Shown here: in pieces, positions 55,702-64,000 of the stretch
How the letters are laid out: each line of letters starts with the position of its first letter
Numbering within the stretch: the stretch's first letter is position 1
Assembly: GCF_026109735.1 (NCBI RefSeq)
Contig: NZ_CP069620.1
Coordinates: forward strand, 3,410,001 to 3,474,000
DNA length: 64,000 nt
Direction: 5' to 3'
Source: Salinimicrobium tongyeongense
GTDB lineage: Bacteria; Bacteroidota; Bacteroidia; Flavobacteriales; Flavobacteriaceae
The notes under the pieces: generated by a model
Told to the model about the DNA's origin: nothing
The model's database searches: none
Seen by the model: only the letters and a program-made list of their open reading frames with translations
Program-made: the position numbers and the translations under genes

Positions 55702-56157
55702 ATGAAGAACAATATCAACATTAAGAACCGGAAAGCAAAGTTCGAATACGAAATTCTCGACAAGTATATTGCGGGAATTAAACTTGCCGGTACCGAGATC
55801 AAAGCGATAAGGGAAGGAAAAGCCTCTATAGCCGAAAGTTTTTGTGAGTTCTCCAACCAAGAATTATTCGTGATCAATATGACGGTGCAGGAATACTCTC
55901 ACGCTACCTACTTTAATCACGACCCCAAACATGCCCGAAAACTCCTGCTTAACCGACGGGAATTGAAAAAGCTCGAGAAAGAAGTGAAAAATTCAGGGTT
56001 GACCATTGTTCCCCTGCGCCTCTTTATCAATGACCGCGGACTCGCAAAAATGCAGATCGCCCTTGCCAAGGGTAAAAAGCTCTACGATAAGCGCGAAACC
56101 ATCAAAGACAGGGAAAGCAAACGCAGATTGGATAGAATTCAGAAGGAGTACAAATAA
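55702..56157 (+). CDS. smpB: SsrA-binding protein SmpB
   Basis: This 151-residue partner of tmRNA in trans-translation is of normal length. NRKAKFEYEILDKYIAGIKLAGTEIKAIREGKASIAESFC is the conserved N-terminal OB-fold region. HDPKHARKLLLNRRELKKLEKEV binds RNA, and the basic tail KRETIKDRESKRRLDRIQKEYK reaches the ribosomal decoding centre. The start is fixed by the family N-terminus. Beyond the stop lies the composite short-repeat block. Confidence 0.95.
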   Translation: MKNNINIKNRKAKFEYEILDKYIAGIKLAGTEIKAIREGKASIAESFCEFSNQELFVINMTVQEYSHATYFNHDPKHARKLLLNRRELKKLEKEVKNSGLTIVPLRLFINDRGLAKMQIALAKGKKLYDKRETIKDRESKRRLDRIQKEYK

Positions 56158-56204
56158 AAGTTATGAGTTTAGAGTGCAGGGTTAGGAGTTTAAAAATCAA
56201 AATT

Positions 56205-56632
56205 CAAAATCCAAGCACCAAATTCCAAGCACCAAATCCCAAGCACCAAATTCCAAGCACCAAATCCCAAGCACCAAATTCCAAGCACCAAATTCCAAGC
56301 ACCAAAATCCAAATAGATTTAAGGTTCAAGTTATTTTCTCAAGCTACTGCCTACTGAATACTGAGCACTGCCTACTAAATTGTTGTTTCCCGCAGATCAA
56401 GCAGATATTCGCAGATCCAAAAGTCCTGATTCTTGATTCTTGATTCCTGGTTCTTGATTCTTCTACTTGCCCATTGTGAACCGATCACTGAGCACTGCCT
56501 ACTAAATTGTTGTTTCCCGCAGATCAAGCAGATATTCGCAGATCTAAAAGTCTTGGTTCTTGGTTCCTGGTTCTTGATTCTTCTAAACTGCCTACTGAAT
56601 ACTGAGCACTGCCTACTGAATACTGAGCACTA
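56205..56632. repeat. Composite short-repeat block between smpB and pcm
   Basis: Seven contiguous copies of a 14-mer, CCAAGCACCAAATT or ...AATC, fill 56211-56308, with the last base mostly alternating T and C. A long duplication of about 100 nt follows (56360-56464 and 56487-56584). It contains GCAGATCAAGCAGATATTCGCAGATC and tandem TTCTTGATTC/TTCTTGGTTC decamers, and the copies differ by a 7-nt indel and a few bases. A 21-nt unit, GCCTACTGAATACTGAGCAC plus T, occurs once near 56348 and twice at 56590-56631, reaching the pcm stop codon. No protein-coding frame is conserved through the block. Confidence 0.85.
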
Positions 56633-57274
56633 ATTCCGGTCTTCCAGCAAGGGTACAAACCTGAAGTTCCCGAATTCAGTTTTTTCGAATTCAGTTTCAG
56701 ATTTTCTTTCCAAAAGTGTCATTATCTGCGTGTCTTTTCCCACGGGAATAACCATTCGCCCCCCCACTTTTAACTGACTCAACAATGGCTTCGGAACAAA
56801 AGGGGCTCCGGCAGTGACAATGATCCTGTCAAAAGGGGCATAATCGGGCAGCCCTTTGTAACCGTCACCAAAGGCCAGGTATCTTGGGCGATATCCTATT
56901 TTTGAAAGGAAGAGCTTGGTGCGCTTGAACAATTCCAATTGGCGCTCAATACTGTAAACTTTTGCACCCAGCTCACAGAGAACGGCAGTTTGATAGCCAC
57001 TGCCGGTACCAATTTCCAGTACCATATCCCCTTTTTTGACCTGTAATACTTCTGTTTGAAACGCCACGGTGTAGGGCTGGGAAATAGTCTGATCGGCAGC
57101 AATGGGAAAAGCCTTGTCCTGGTACGCATGATCTTCAAAGCTGCTGTCCATAAACAAATGCCTCGGAATTTTTTTGATGGCATCAAGCACCTTTTCATCC
57201 TTAATGCCTTTGCCTTCCACGACCTTTGCCAGTTGCAACCTCTTTCCCTGATGTTTAAGCGTATCCTTTCGCAC
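56630..57274 (-). CDS. pcm: Protein-L-isoaspartate O-methyltransferase
   Basis: This 214-residue SAM-dependent methyltransferase initiates repair of isoaspartyl residues in ageing proteins. The family block YQDKAFPIAADQTISQPYTVAFQTE holds the substrate region. GDMVLEIGTGSGYQTAVL is SAM motif I, DRIIVTAGAPFVPK is the post-motif segment and GGRMVIPVG is the C-terminal block. The N-terminal signal peptide of some homologues is absent, so it is cytoplasmic. The last codons and the stop overlap the composite repeat block, whose 21-nt unit ends at the stop. Confidence 0.95.
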   Translation of the reverse strand: MRKDTLKHQGKRLQLAKVVEGKGIKDEKVLDAIKKIPRHLFMDSSFEDHAYQDKAFPIAADQTISQPYTVAFQTEVLQVKKGDMVLEIGTGSGYQTAVLCELGAKVYSIERQLELFKRTKLFLSKIGYRPRYLAFGDGYKGLPDYAPFDRIIVTAGAPFVPKPLLSQLKVGGRMVIPVGKDTQIMTLLERKSETEFEKTEFGNFRFVPLLEDRN

Positions 57275-57365
57275 CTTTTAACTTTTGGTGGCCAAAATTA
57301 CATAAAGATTACCTCAGGTTAAAGAAAATTTGGGTTTAGCCGCTTTTATTCGCCCGCAATTGGCA

Positions 57366-57395
57366 TTGGCTTTAGTGCAAGAAATGTTATTTTTG
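57366..57395 (+). promoter_or_regulatory. Promoter of the 57.4-64 kb gene run
   Basis: TTG (57366-57368), 19 nt, then a perfect TATTTTTG (57388-57395), 16 nt before the first ATG. Confidence 0.7.
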
Positions 57396-57411
57396 TTGAA
57401 AACCATTTATT

Positions 57412-58374
57412 ATGCTCAAAGCCGGCGTCCTGGGTGCAGGACACTTAGGAAAAATCCATCTGCGTTTGCTCCAGGAATCTGAAAAATATGAACTTGTGGG
57501 CTTTTATGACATAGATGAGAACAGTGGCCGCAAGGTTCAGGAAGAGTTTGGATACAAATATTTCAACAATTTAGACGATCTCATAGCTGCCGTAGATGTG
57601 GTTGATGTGGTGACCCCTACCCTTTCTCACTTTGAAGTGGGCCAAAAGACCATAAAAGCAGGAAAACATTTATTCATAGAAAAGCCTATTACCAACACCG
57701 TAGAAGAGGCCGAACAGCTGGTTAAACTGGCAAAAGAATACAATGTAAAAGGCCAGGTAGGCCATGTAGAACGATTTAATCCCGCTTTCCAGGCGGTTGC
57801 AGATAAGTTTGAGAACCCTATGTTCATTGAAGCCCATCGCCTTGCGGAATTTAATCCGCGCGGAACAGATGTGCCGGTGGTGCTCGACCTTATGATCCAT
57901 GACATAGATGCCATTTTAAGCGTGGTAAAATCTGAAGTTAAGGAGATACAGGCCAGTGGAGTTTCGGTTATTAGTGACACTCCCGATATAGCCAATGCGC
58001 GGATTCTTTTTGAAAACGGCTGTGTTGCCAACCTAACAGCCAGCAGGATCTCCCTTAAAAACATGCGCAAATCCCGCTTCTTTCAACGTGACGCTTACAT
58101 CTCGGTCGATTTTCTCGAAAAGAAATGCGAGGTCGTAAAGATGAAAGATGCCCCTGAAGTTCCCGGGGATTTTGATATGATTCTTCAGAATGCCGAAGGT
58201 CTTAAAAAACAGATCTATTTTGACAATCCGGAAGTGAACCCGAATAATGCCATTTTAGACGAACTAAATTCTTTTGCCGCCGCCATTGAGAACAACACCA
58301 CGCCAATTGTGAGCCTTGAACAGGGCACCCAGGCACTGCGTGTGGCAAAACAGATTATTAACTCATTTAACTAA
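57412..58374 (+). CDS. Gfo/Idh/MocA-family oxidoreductase
   Basis: This 320-residue NAD(P)-dependent oxidoreductase has an N-terminal Rossmann fold opening with GVLGAGHLGKIHLRLL. The family EKP motif (LFIEKPITNT) lies near residue 95, and VGHVERFNPAF marks the start of the C-terminal alpha/beta domain. Histidine and lysine residues of the active site are present (DLMIHDIDAIL near 165). The substrate (sugar, inositol or biliverdin-like) cannot be assigned. It is the first gene of a six-gene run, 8 nt before the dehydrogenase gene. Confidence 0.9.
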   Translation: MLKAGVLGAGHLGKIHLRLLQESEKYELVGFYDIDENSGRKVQEEFGYKYFNNLDDLIAAVDVVDVVTPTLSHFEVGQKTIKAGKHLFIEKPITNTVEEAEQLVKLAKEYNVKGQVGHVERFNPAFQAVADKFENPMFIEAHRLAEFNPRGTDVPVVLDLMIHDIDAILSVVKSEVKEIQASGVSVISDTPDIANARILFENGCVANLTASRISLKNMRKSRFFQRDAYISVDFLEKKCEVVKMKDAPEVPGDFDMILQNAEGLKKQIYFDNPEVNPNNAILDELNSFAAAIENNTTPIVSLEQGTQALRVAKQIINSFN

Positions 58375-58382
58375 TATCATTT

Positions 58383-59273
58383 ATGAAAAATATTGCAGTT
58401 ATTGGTGCAGGAACCATGGGAAACGGAATTGCCCATACTTTTGCCCAGTTCGGTTATAAAACAAACCTTATAGATATTTCAGAAGAAAGCCTGAAGAAAG
58501 GGATGAAAACCATCTCGGGCAATCTTGACCGCATGCTTTCCAAAGAAAAGATCTCTGAAGACGATAAAACAAATACCCTCAACAACATCACCACTTTTAC
58601 CCAGCTTGAAGAAGGAGTAAAAAACGTTGATCTTGTAGTTGAGGCCGCAACAGAAAATGTTGATCTTAAACTGAAAATTTTTAAGCAGCTGGATGAATTT
58701 TGCTCTTCGGAAACTGTACTTGCATCAAACACTTCTTCCATTTCCATTACCAAGATTGCTTCAGTAGTTTCAAATCCTGAAAGGGTGATTGGGATGCACT
58801 TTATGAACCCGGTGCCGGTGATGAAGCTGGTGGAGATCATTCGAGGTTATAACACTAGTGACGAAGTGACCTCCAACATCATGGAGCTGTCAAAAAAGTT
58901 TAAAAAAGAACCTGTTGAAGTAAACGATTATCCGGGTTTTGTGGCCAACCGCATTCTTATGCCCATGATCAATGAATCTATTGAAACCCTTTACAATGGC
59001 GTTGCAGGGGTTCAGGAAATTGATACGGTAATGAAGCTGGGCATGGCGCATCCTATGGGGCCGCTACAGCTTGCCGATTTTATAGGGCTTGATGTTTGCC
59101 TCTCTATTCTTGAGGTGATGTACAGCGGCTTTAAAAATCCGAAATATGCGCCCTGTCCCCTCCTGGTGAACATGGTACAGGCCGGGAAGCTTGGCGTGAA
59201 ATCGGGGGAAGGATTTTATGACTATTCCGGAAGCAGGAAAGCCGAAAAAGTTTCCAGCCAGTTTTCCTCTTAA
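58383..59273 (+). CDS. 3-hydroxybutyryl-CoA dehydrogenase
   Basis: This 296-residue NAD-dependent enzyme of the HBDH/HAD type has the NAD motif GAGTMGNGIAHTFAQ and catalytic residues S (LASNTSSISIT), H in IGMHFMNPVP and N in GFVANRILMPM. The PMGPLQLADFIGLDV segment is the C-terminal block. It probably acts in short-chain acyl-CoA or aromatic degradation or in storage-polymer metabolism. No thiolase or crotonase is adjacent. The stop codon lies inside a copy of the intergenic palindrome. Confidence 0.93.
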   Translation: MKNIAVIGAGTMGNGIAHTFAQFGYKTNLIDISEESLKKGMKTISGNLDRMLSKEKISEDDKTNTLNNITTFTQLEEGVKNVDLVVEAATENVDLKLKIFKQLDEFCSSETVLASNTSSISITKIASVVSNPERVIGMHFMNPVPVMKLVEIIRGYNTSDEVTSNIMELSKKFKKEPVEVNDYPGFVANRILMPMINESIETLYNGVAGVQEIDTVMKLGMAHPMGPLQLADFIGLDVCLSILEVMYSGFKNPKYAPCPLLVNMVQAGKLGVKSGEGFYDYSGSRKAEKVSSQFSS

Positions 59274-59286
59274 AAATGGCATTTTT
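59272..59286. repeat. Intergenic palindrome AAAAATGGCATTTTT at the dehydrogenase stop
   Basis: A perfect core; the TAA stop (59271-59273) overlaps the left arm, and TTAAAAATG-G-CATTTTTAA extends the symmetry to 19 nt. Confidence 0.65.
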
Positions 59287-59309
59287 AAAACCTATTTAAT
59301 CAGCAGCAT

Positions 59310-60545
59310 TTGGCAAAAATAATTCCTTTCAGGGCTGTGCGGCCTTCGCGGGATAAGGTGGGCCTTGTAGCTTCGAGGCCTTACCAGGAATATTCGGTGG
59401 AAGAAGTGAGGTTTCAGCTGGAGCACAATCCTTTTTCTTTTCTGCATATCATCAACCCCGGTTATAAATTTCAGAAGGAAATTTCGGGCAGTGAGCGGTT
59501 TCAGCTTGTAAAGAACAGGTACCTCGAATTTAAAGAAGAGGAAGTCTTTATTCAGGATGAAAAACCGGCATATTACATCTATAAAACCATTTCCCGGCAC
59601 CAGGCCTACTGCGGAATTATTGCGGCCACCAGTGCGCTCGATTACGAGAACAATGTGATCAAAAAGCACGAGGACACCATTTCCCACCGGGAACAACTTT
59701 TTAAAGACTACCTGAAAACGGTTGGTTTCAACACCGAGCCTGTGCTGCTCACCTATCCCGACAGCCCTGTGATCAACGAAATCACTACTACAGTAATGCA
59801 GGAGCGGCCAGAGTATGAATTCTCTTCTCTGAACCGCGATATACATTACATGTGGATAGTAGATGATCCTGAAAAAACAGAGCTGATAAGAAGAGAATTT
59901 GACCGTATGGCGGCAGTTTATATCGCCGATGGCCATCACCGCAGTGCTTCCTCCTGGCTTCTGGCAAAAGAATCCCGTGAAAAGAACCCGAACCACACGG
60001 GGGAAGAACCTTACAACTTCTTCCTGAGTTATATGATCGCCGAAAGCAACCTGAAATTGTACGAATTCAACAGGCTGGTGCGGGACCTTAACGGACTTGG
60101 AAAAGAGGAATTCTTAATTCAGCTAGACGAATGGTTCCGCATTGAGAATAGGGGCACGCAGTTTTACAAGCCCTCTAAAAAACACCATTTTTCGATGTAC
60201 CTGGATGGGGAATACTACTCGCTGTACCTGCGCCGTACCAATTATGAATTTACCGATTCGCTGAGTGCCCTTGATCCTTACATTTTGTTTATTAAGGTGC
60301 TAAGGCCTATTTTAAACATCACAGACCTTAAAAACGATCACAGAATCTCTTATCTTCCCGGAAGAAATGAAACTTTTGACGTAAAAAAGGCTGTAGATGA
60401 AGGCGAATTTGCCGTTGGTTTCGGGATGTTGCCTTTAACCATTGAAGAAATAAAGCAAATTGCAGATGCCGGGTTGACCATGCCGCCAAAAAGCACCTGT
60501 ATTGAGCCAAAACTAAGGAGCGGCCTTACCGTTTATGAATTTTAG
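59310..60545 (+). CDS. DUF1015-family protein
   Basis: This 411-residue protein is a clear DUF1015 member: AKIIPFRAVRPSRDKVGLVASRPY at the start, YIADGHHRSASSW in the middle and LTMPPKSTCIEPKLRSGL at the end. GHHR suggests a nucleotide or phosphate-handling site, and the family has been linked to kinase activity on serine or related substrates, but I treat the function as unsettled. Translation begins with TTG at 59310, which reads MAKII. An ATG start would lose family residues. The end lies 5 nt before the YggS start. Confidence 0.88.
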   Translation: MAKIIPFRAVRPSRDKVGLVASRPYQEYSVEEVRFQLEHNPFSFLHIINPGYKFQKEISGSERFQLVKNRYLEFKEEEVFIQDEKPAYYIYKTISRHQAYCGIIAATSALDYENNVIKKHEDTISHREQLFKDYLKTVGFNTEPVLLTYPDSPVINEITTTVMQERPEYEFSSLNRDIHYMWIVDDPEKTELIRREFDRMAAVYIADGHHRSASSWLLAKESREKNPNHTGEEPYNFFLSYMIAESNLKLYEFNRLVRDLNGLGKEEFLIQLDEWFRIENRGTQFYKPSKKHHFSMYLDGEYYSLYLRRTNYEFTDSLSALDPYILFIKVLRPILNITDLKNDHRISYLPGRNETFDVKKAVDEGEFAVGFGMLPLTIEEIKQIADAGLTMPPKSTCIEPKLRSGLTVYEF

Positions 60546-60549
60546 AGCT

Positions 60550-61209
60550 ATGAACATTGCAGAGAACATCAAATCATTTAAAGCAGAAATTCCTGAAGAA
60601 GTGACTTTGGTTGCGGTTTCCAAAACCAAACCCGAAAGTGACATTTTAGAGGCCTACAACGCCGGACAAAGGGTCTTTGGTGAAAATAAGATCCAGGAAA
60701 TGACCGAAAAATGGGAAAACCTGCCTAAAGATATCAAATGGCACATGCTGGGCCACGTGCAGCGCAACAAGGTGAAATATATGGCAGAATACGTAGACCT
60801 TATTCATGCCGTAGATTCCCTGAAATTGCTGAAGGAAATTGAGAAGCAGGCCAAAAAGTACGACCGAACCATAGAGTGTCTTCTGCAAATAAAGATTGCC
60901 GAAGAAGACACTAAATATGGAATAGATGTTGATGAAGCAGAGAGCATACTACAGTCACAAGCTTTTCGCGAGATGACTCACGTTAAGGTGGTTGGGTTAA
61001 TGGGAATGGCAACCCTTACCGAAAAAGAAGAGAAGATTAAAAAGGAATTTAGTTATTTAAAGACTACTTTTGATAATTTGAAATCCAGATATAATTTCCT
61101 AAATACTTTATCAATGGGCATGAGCGGCGACTACAAGATCGCTATTGACTGTGGGAGCACGATGATAAGAGTGGGAAGCGCCATTTTTGGCGAAAGAAAT
61201 TACAATTAA
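60550..61209 (+). CDS. yggS: PLP homeostasis protein, YggS family
   Basis: This 219-residue PLP-binding protein of the YggS/PROSC family has the PLP lysine in LVAVSKTKPESDI (about residue 26), GENKIQEMTEKW and HMLGHVQRNKVKY. LSMGMSGDYKIAI and GSTMIRVGSAIFG near the C-terminus form the phosphate-binding site. It buffers free PLP and influences amino-acid pools; it has no known enzymatic activity. I start at 60550 (MNIAENIKSF) rather than 60535, which would overlap the previous stop by 11 nt. Confidence 0.93.
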   Translation: MNIAENIKSFKAEIPEEVTLVAVSKTKPESDILEAYNAGQRVFGENKIQEMTEKWENLPKDIKWHMLGHVQRNKVKYMAEYVDLIHAVDSLKLLKEIEKQAKKYDRTIECLLQIKIAEEDTKYGIDVDEAESILQSQAFREMTHVKVVGLMGMATLTEKEEKIKKEFSYLKTTFDNLKSRYNFLNTLSMGMSGDYKIAIDCGSTMIRVGSAIFGERNYN

Positions 61210-61222
61210 GAGCACATAGCAG

Positions 61223-62596
61223 TTGTACGCAGTTTTAGACATAGAGACTACCGGAGGGAAATACAATGAAGAGGGAATAACAGAAATCGCTGTCTATAAA
61301 TTTGACGGCCACAAGGTCGTTGATCAATTCATTAGCCTGATAAATCCCGAAATACCCATTCAGCCTTTTGTTGTTGGCCTTACCGGCATTAACAACGATA
61401 TGCTCAAGAGTGCCCCAAAATTTTTCGAGGTGGCCCGGCGTATAGTGGAAATTACAGAAGGTGCTATTTTGGTAGCGCACAATGCCAAATTTGATTACCG
61501 AATCCTTCGAACAGAGTTCCGCAGGCTGGGCTTTGACTATGAAAGGCAAAGCCTGTGCACCGTAGAACTTTCCCAAAAATTGATTCCCGGCCTGCCCTCC
61601 TACAGCCTTGGCAAGCTGGTGAGGTCACTTGGCATTCCTTTGAGTGACAGGCACCGGGCTACCGGCGATGCCCAGGCCACGGTAAAGCTCTTTAAGATGC
61701 TGCTGGCCAAAGATTCAGAAAAAGAGATTTTAAAGAGTTCGGTTCGCAATGCACCAAAGCTGAAGATGAGCACCAAACTGGTACAGCTGCTCGATGAACT
61801 GCCGTCTATCACCGGGGTTTATTATCTTCACAATGAAGATGGCGACATCATCTTTATTGGGAAAAGCAAAAACATCAAGAAAAGGGTAAACCAGCATTTT
61901 ACGAGCGACAACAAGAAATCGCGGGAAATTCAGAAAGAAGTCGCATCGGTGAGCTATGAAGCCACAGGAAATGAACTCAATGCATTGCTTAAGGAAAATG
62001 AAGAAGTAAAGCGCAACAAGCCCAAATTCAACAGGTCTGCGAAGCGTACTTTATTTTCCCACGCCCTTTATCAGGCTACAGATAAAGAGGGTTTTATCCA
62101 TTTGCGCGTGGGCAAAATTGACGGCAGGAAAAAATATATCACTGCTTTTACCAACCTGCAGCAGGCAAAATCGGCTTTAGAAAAGATCCTTCAGGAATAC
62201 GAGTTGTGCCAGAGATTTACCGGTCTTTACGACGGGAAGGGCAGCTGCTTTAACTACAGCATGAAAGAATGCCGCGGCGCCTGTGCGGGAGAAGAAAATG
62301 CTTCAGAATACAATGAGCGCGTAAAAAAGGTGCTGGAAACCTACAGCTATGAGAACCAAAATATGCTGGTTATTGACCGCGGAAGAGATTTGGATGAAAA
62401 GAGTGCATTGCTGGTAGAAGAAGGTGAATTTAAAGGAATTGGATACTTCAACCTCAACCATCAGTTGAACAATATGGAAATTATTAAATCGATCATTACC
62501 CCCATGAAAAATGATCGCGATGCCCAGCAAATCATTCAGAATTATTTGAGGAAGAACCATCGTTTAAAAATCATACATCTTCATCCGCATGAATAA
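61223..62596 (+). CDS. DnaQ-type exonuclease fused to a GIY-YIG nuclease
   Basis: This 457-residue protein joins a DEDDh 3'-5' exonuclease (residues 1-165; AVLDIETTGG exo I, VAHNAKFDYRIL exo II, HRATGDAQAT exo III) to a GIY-YIG endonuclease (about 195-275; ITGVYYLHNEDGDIIFIGKSKNIKKRV) and a UvrC-like cysteine-bearing tail (NYSMKECRGACAG). The combination is common in Bacteroidota and resembles the Cho/UvrC incision half, so a DNA-repair role is likely. TTG at 61223 is the start (MYAVLDIE); no ATG lies close by. The end overlaps the next gene by 8 nt. Confidence 0.92.
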   Translation: MYAVLDIETTGGKYNEEGITEIAVYKFDGHKVVDQFISLINPEIPIQPFVVGLTGINNDMLKSAPKFFEVARRIVEITEGAILVAHNAKFDYRILRTEFRRLGFDYERQSLCTVELSQKLIPGLPSYSLGKLVRSLGIPLSDRHRATGDAQATVKLFKMLLAKDSEKEILKSSVRNAPKLKMSTKLVQLLDELPSITGVYYLHNEDGDIIFIGKSKNIKKRVNQHFTSDNKKSREIQKEVASVSYEATGNELNALLKENEEVKRNKPKFNRSAKRTLFSHALYQATDKEGFIHLRVGKIDGRKKYITAFTNLQQAKSALEKILQEYELCQRFTGLYDGKGSCFNYSMKECRGACAGEENASEYNERVKKVLETYSYENQNMLVIDRGRDLDEKSALLVEEGEFKGIGYFNLNHQLNNMEIIKSIITPMKNDRDAQQIIQNYLRKNHRLKIIHLHPHE

Positions 62597-64000
62597 ATAT
62601 CTACTGCTCCCAATTCTTTTATTTTCAGCAGCACTTTCTGCCCAGGATCTTTTCAACACTCAGAACCTGAATGTATCTTTTAACGAACTTAAGGCGACAG
62701 CCTACAGTAAAGACTCTACCGCAAATGCCTTTTACATCTATGAAGATGGCTACAGCCGCTTCGAGTCTTCAGGAGATTACAACCTTCTTACCGACTATAA
62801 AGCAAAGATCAAGATCCTGAACAAAGAAGGTTTTCCTCATGCCAGTGTGCAGATAAAACTTTTTAAGGGGAAAAATGGAGAGGAAAAGATCCACAAGCTT
62901 AAAGCTACCACCTATTACCTGGAAAATGGGAAACAACAGGTTCGCAACCTCGATCCTGCTCTCATTTATACTGAAGAAAATCCTGAATACAATATTGTAA
63001 AATTTACTTTTCCCTCGGTGCAACCGGGAGCAGTCCTGGTATATTCATATCAAAAGGAATCTCCTTATTATTTCAATTTCGAAACCTGGTGGTTTCAGGA
63101 AAGCATTCCTAAAATATATAGTCGCTACCTTGCCGATATTCCGGGGAATTACAGGTATCACATAAAAAAAATAGGAGAACAGCCGCTTGATGTGGAGAAC
63201 AATGAGATTCAAAGAGACTGTTTTTCTATTCAGGGAGTTGCAGGGCAGGCCGACTGTAGCCGGTCTGAGTATGTGATGAAAAATATTCCTGCCTTTAAAG
63301 AAGAGGAATACCTTACTTCTAAGTTCAATTTTATTTCGCGTATTGAATATGAGCTTGAGGAGGTACTTTACCCTGACGGCCGGGTGAAAAAATTCACTAA
63401 ATCCTGGAAAGATGTTGATCGCGAACTCAAAAATGATAATGACCTGGGGAAACAACTTAGAAAGACTAAATGGGTACGCGAGGTCCTTCCGGAAAGTATA
63501 AGCAGTAAAGCTAACAACCTTGAAAAAGCGCAGGAGATCTTCGAGTTTGTAAAAAGTAATTACAAATGGAACGGTGACTACCAAATCTACAGAAATGTGA
63601 GTATTAAGGAACTCCTTGAGGAGAAGACCGGCAATGTTTCGGCTATTAACATCCTGCTCCACAACCTTTATATCGAAGAAGGTTTTAATGTTCTTCCCGT
63701 ATTAAGCTCTACCCGGCAAAATGGCATGCCCACCCAGTTATATCCGGTACTTTCCGAATTTAATTACCTCATGGTGCAGCTTGAGATTGACGGAAAGACG
63801 TTCCTGCTCGATGCTACCGAAAAAAATACTGAATTTGGTGTTATTCCTTTTCGCACTCTAAACAAGTATGGAAGGCTACTGGACTTTGAGAACGGTAGCA
63901 GCTGGATAGATATAGAACCGGAAGTCTACTCCACTATCACTATTCAGGATTCTATAAAGCTAAACAGCAACGGAACCACTACAGGAAATTCAATTCATAA
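62589..64000 (+). CDS. Exported DUF3857/transglutaminase-like protein, cut by the window end
   Basis: The first 470 codons are seen. A signal peptide (MNKYLLLPILLFSAALSAQ) precedes a DUF3857 beta domain (residues 50-240) and a transglutaminase-like core (about 285-420). In that core the expected nucleophile position reads TGNVSAINILLHNLY. I see no cysteine there, so catalysis is unlikely. FLLDATEKNTEFGVIPFR is the family's aspartate block. Such proteins in Bacteroidota are usually 620-650 residues, so about a quarter is missing. The ATG at 62589 overlaps the previous stop (ATGAATAA). Confidence 0.88.
   Translation, partial: MNKYLLLPILLFSAALSAQDLFNTQNLNVSFNELKATAYSKDSTANAFYIYEDGYSRFESSGDYNLLTDYKAKIKILNKEGFPHASVQIKLFKGKNGEEKIHKLKATTYYLENGKQQVRNLDPALIYTEENPEYNIVKFTFPSVQPGAVLVYSYQKESPYYFNFETWWFQESIPKIYSRYLADIPGNYRYHIKKIGEQPLDVENNEIQRDCFSIQGVAGQADCSRSEYVMKNIPAFKEEEYLTSKFNFISRIEYELEEVLYPDGRVKKFTKSWKDVDRELKNDNDLGKQLRKTKWVREVLPESISSKANNLEKAQEIFEFVKSNYKWNGDYQIYRNVSIKELLEEKTGNVSAINILLHNLYIEEGFNVLPVLSSTRQNGMPTQLYPVLSEFNYLMVQLEIDGKTFLLDATEKNTEFGVIPFRTLNKYGRLLDFENGSSWIDIEPEVYSTITIQDSIKLNSNGTTTGNSIH

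Noticed and set aside
56163-56357. 64-residue frame through the 14-mer repeats
   Set aside because: The 14-nt period simply cycles through three frames and gives a repetitive P-S-T-K-Q product. It has no start signal.
56205-56632. CRISPR array
   Set aside because: The repeats are contiguous 14-mers and decamers without unique spacers, and no cas genes are near.

Overview
This 64 kb window is chromosomal sequence from a member of the Bacteroidota, most probably a marine Flavobacteriaceae close to Gramella/Christiangramia, Salegentibacter or Zunongwangia. The grounds are: Bacteroidota-type promoters (TTTG, 18-20 nt, TAnnTTTG) with weak ribosome binding sites; a LytS kinase with 2TM-domain proteins and a LytTR regulator; lineage families such as DUF4136 and DUF6503 lipoproteins and a YtxJ/BrxC bacillithiol protein; and a high A+T content in intergenic DNA. 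The taxon is an inference from gene content. Most of the window is housekeeping sequence. There is no prophage, CRISPR array, rRNA or recognisable tRNA. The only mobile element is one intact IS256-family insertion.

Layout. 1-1 kb: a small membrane protein and a 613-bp gene-free stretch with dyads. 1-5 kb: a signalling cluster (secreted helical protein, LytS-2TM kinase, 2TM protein, LytTR regulator) facing a NarL-type regulator. 5-13 kb: an endonuclease/phosphatase-fold membrane protein, DinB protein, TesA-like lipoprotein esterase divergent from a YbbA/YbbP-type ABC exporter, a luciferase-like oxidoreductase and a PhzF isomerase. 13-22 kb: glycogen phosphorylase, an uncharacterised 478-residue protein, a SulP transporter, glycogen synthase and a cupin. 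22-28 kb: PEP carboxylase, a U32 peptidase-family protein with a ferredoxin, glutathione peroxidase, a hemerythrin/PAS protein and a 52-residue membrane protein. 28-36 kb: M1 aminopeptidase divergent from recG, then pheT and a DUF4136 lipoprotein. 36-44.5 kb: small membrane proteins, a YbiT-like ABC-F protein, a thioredoxin-fold lipoprotein, a transaldolase-like aldolase, an SDR, the SRP RNA, glutaminyl cyclase and a thioesterase. 45-52.6 kb: glyA divergent from fumarylacetoacetase, ytxJ, clpB and the IS element. 52.6-57 kb: CsbD, phytase-esterase-like lipoprotein, a frameshifted histidine phosphatase, smpB, a composite short-repeat block and pcm. 57.4-64 kb: a same-strand run of six genes (Gfo/Idh/MocA oxidoreductase, hydroxyacyl-CoA dehydrogenase, DUF1015, YggS, DnaQ/GIY-YIG nuclease, DUF3857 protein cut by the window end).

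Three signals stand out beyond the gene list. First, an odd-centred palindrome, AAAAATG-N-CATTTTT, recurs about 15 times in intergenic DNA, nearly always just 3' of a gene. Second, two promoters (U32/ferredoxin operon and hemerythrin/PAS gene) share the same unusual architecture: a 16-bp dyad ATGTGACC(T/G)GG(G/A)TCAT, exactly 22 nt, then TTTCTTTG. This looks like a Crp/Fnr-type activator-dependent promoter pair. Third, the IS256 element sits exactly at the clpB stop codon, and its target duplication contains that stop. A probable one-base frameshift at the end of the histidine phosphatase gene and an ABC-F protein with a degenerate second P-loop are also recorded.
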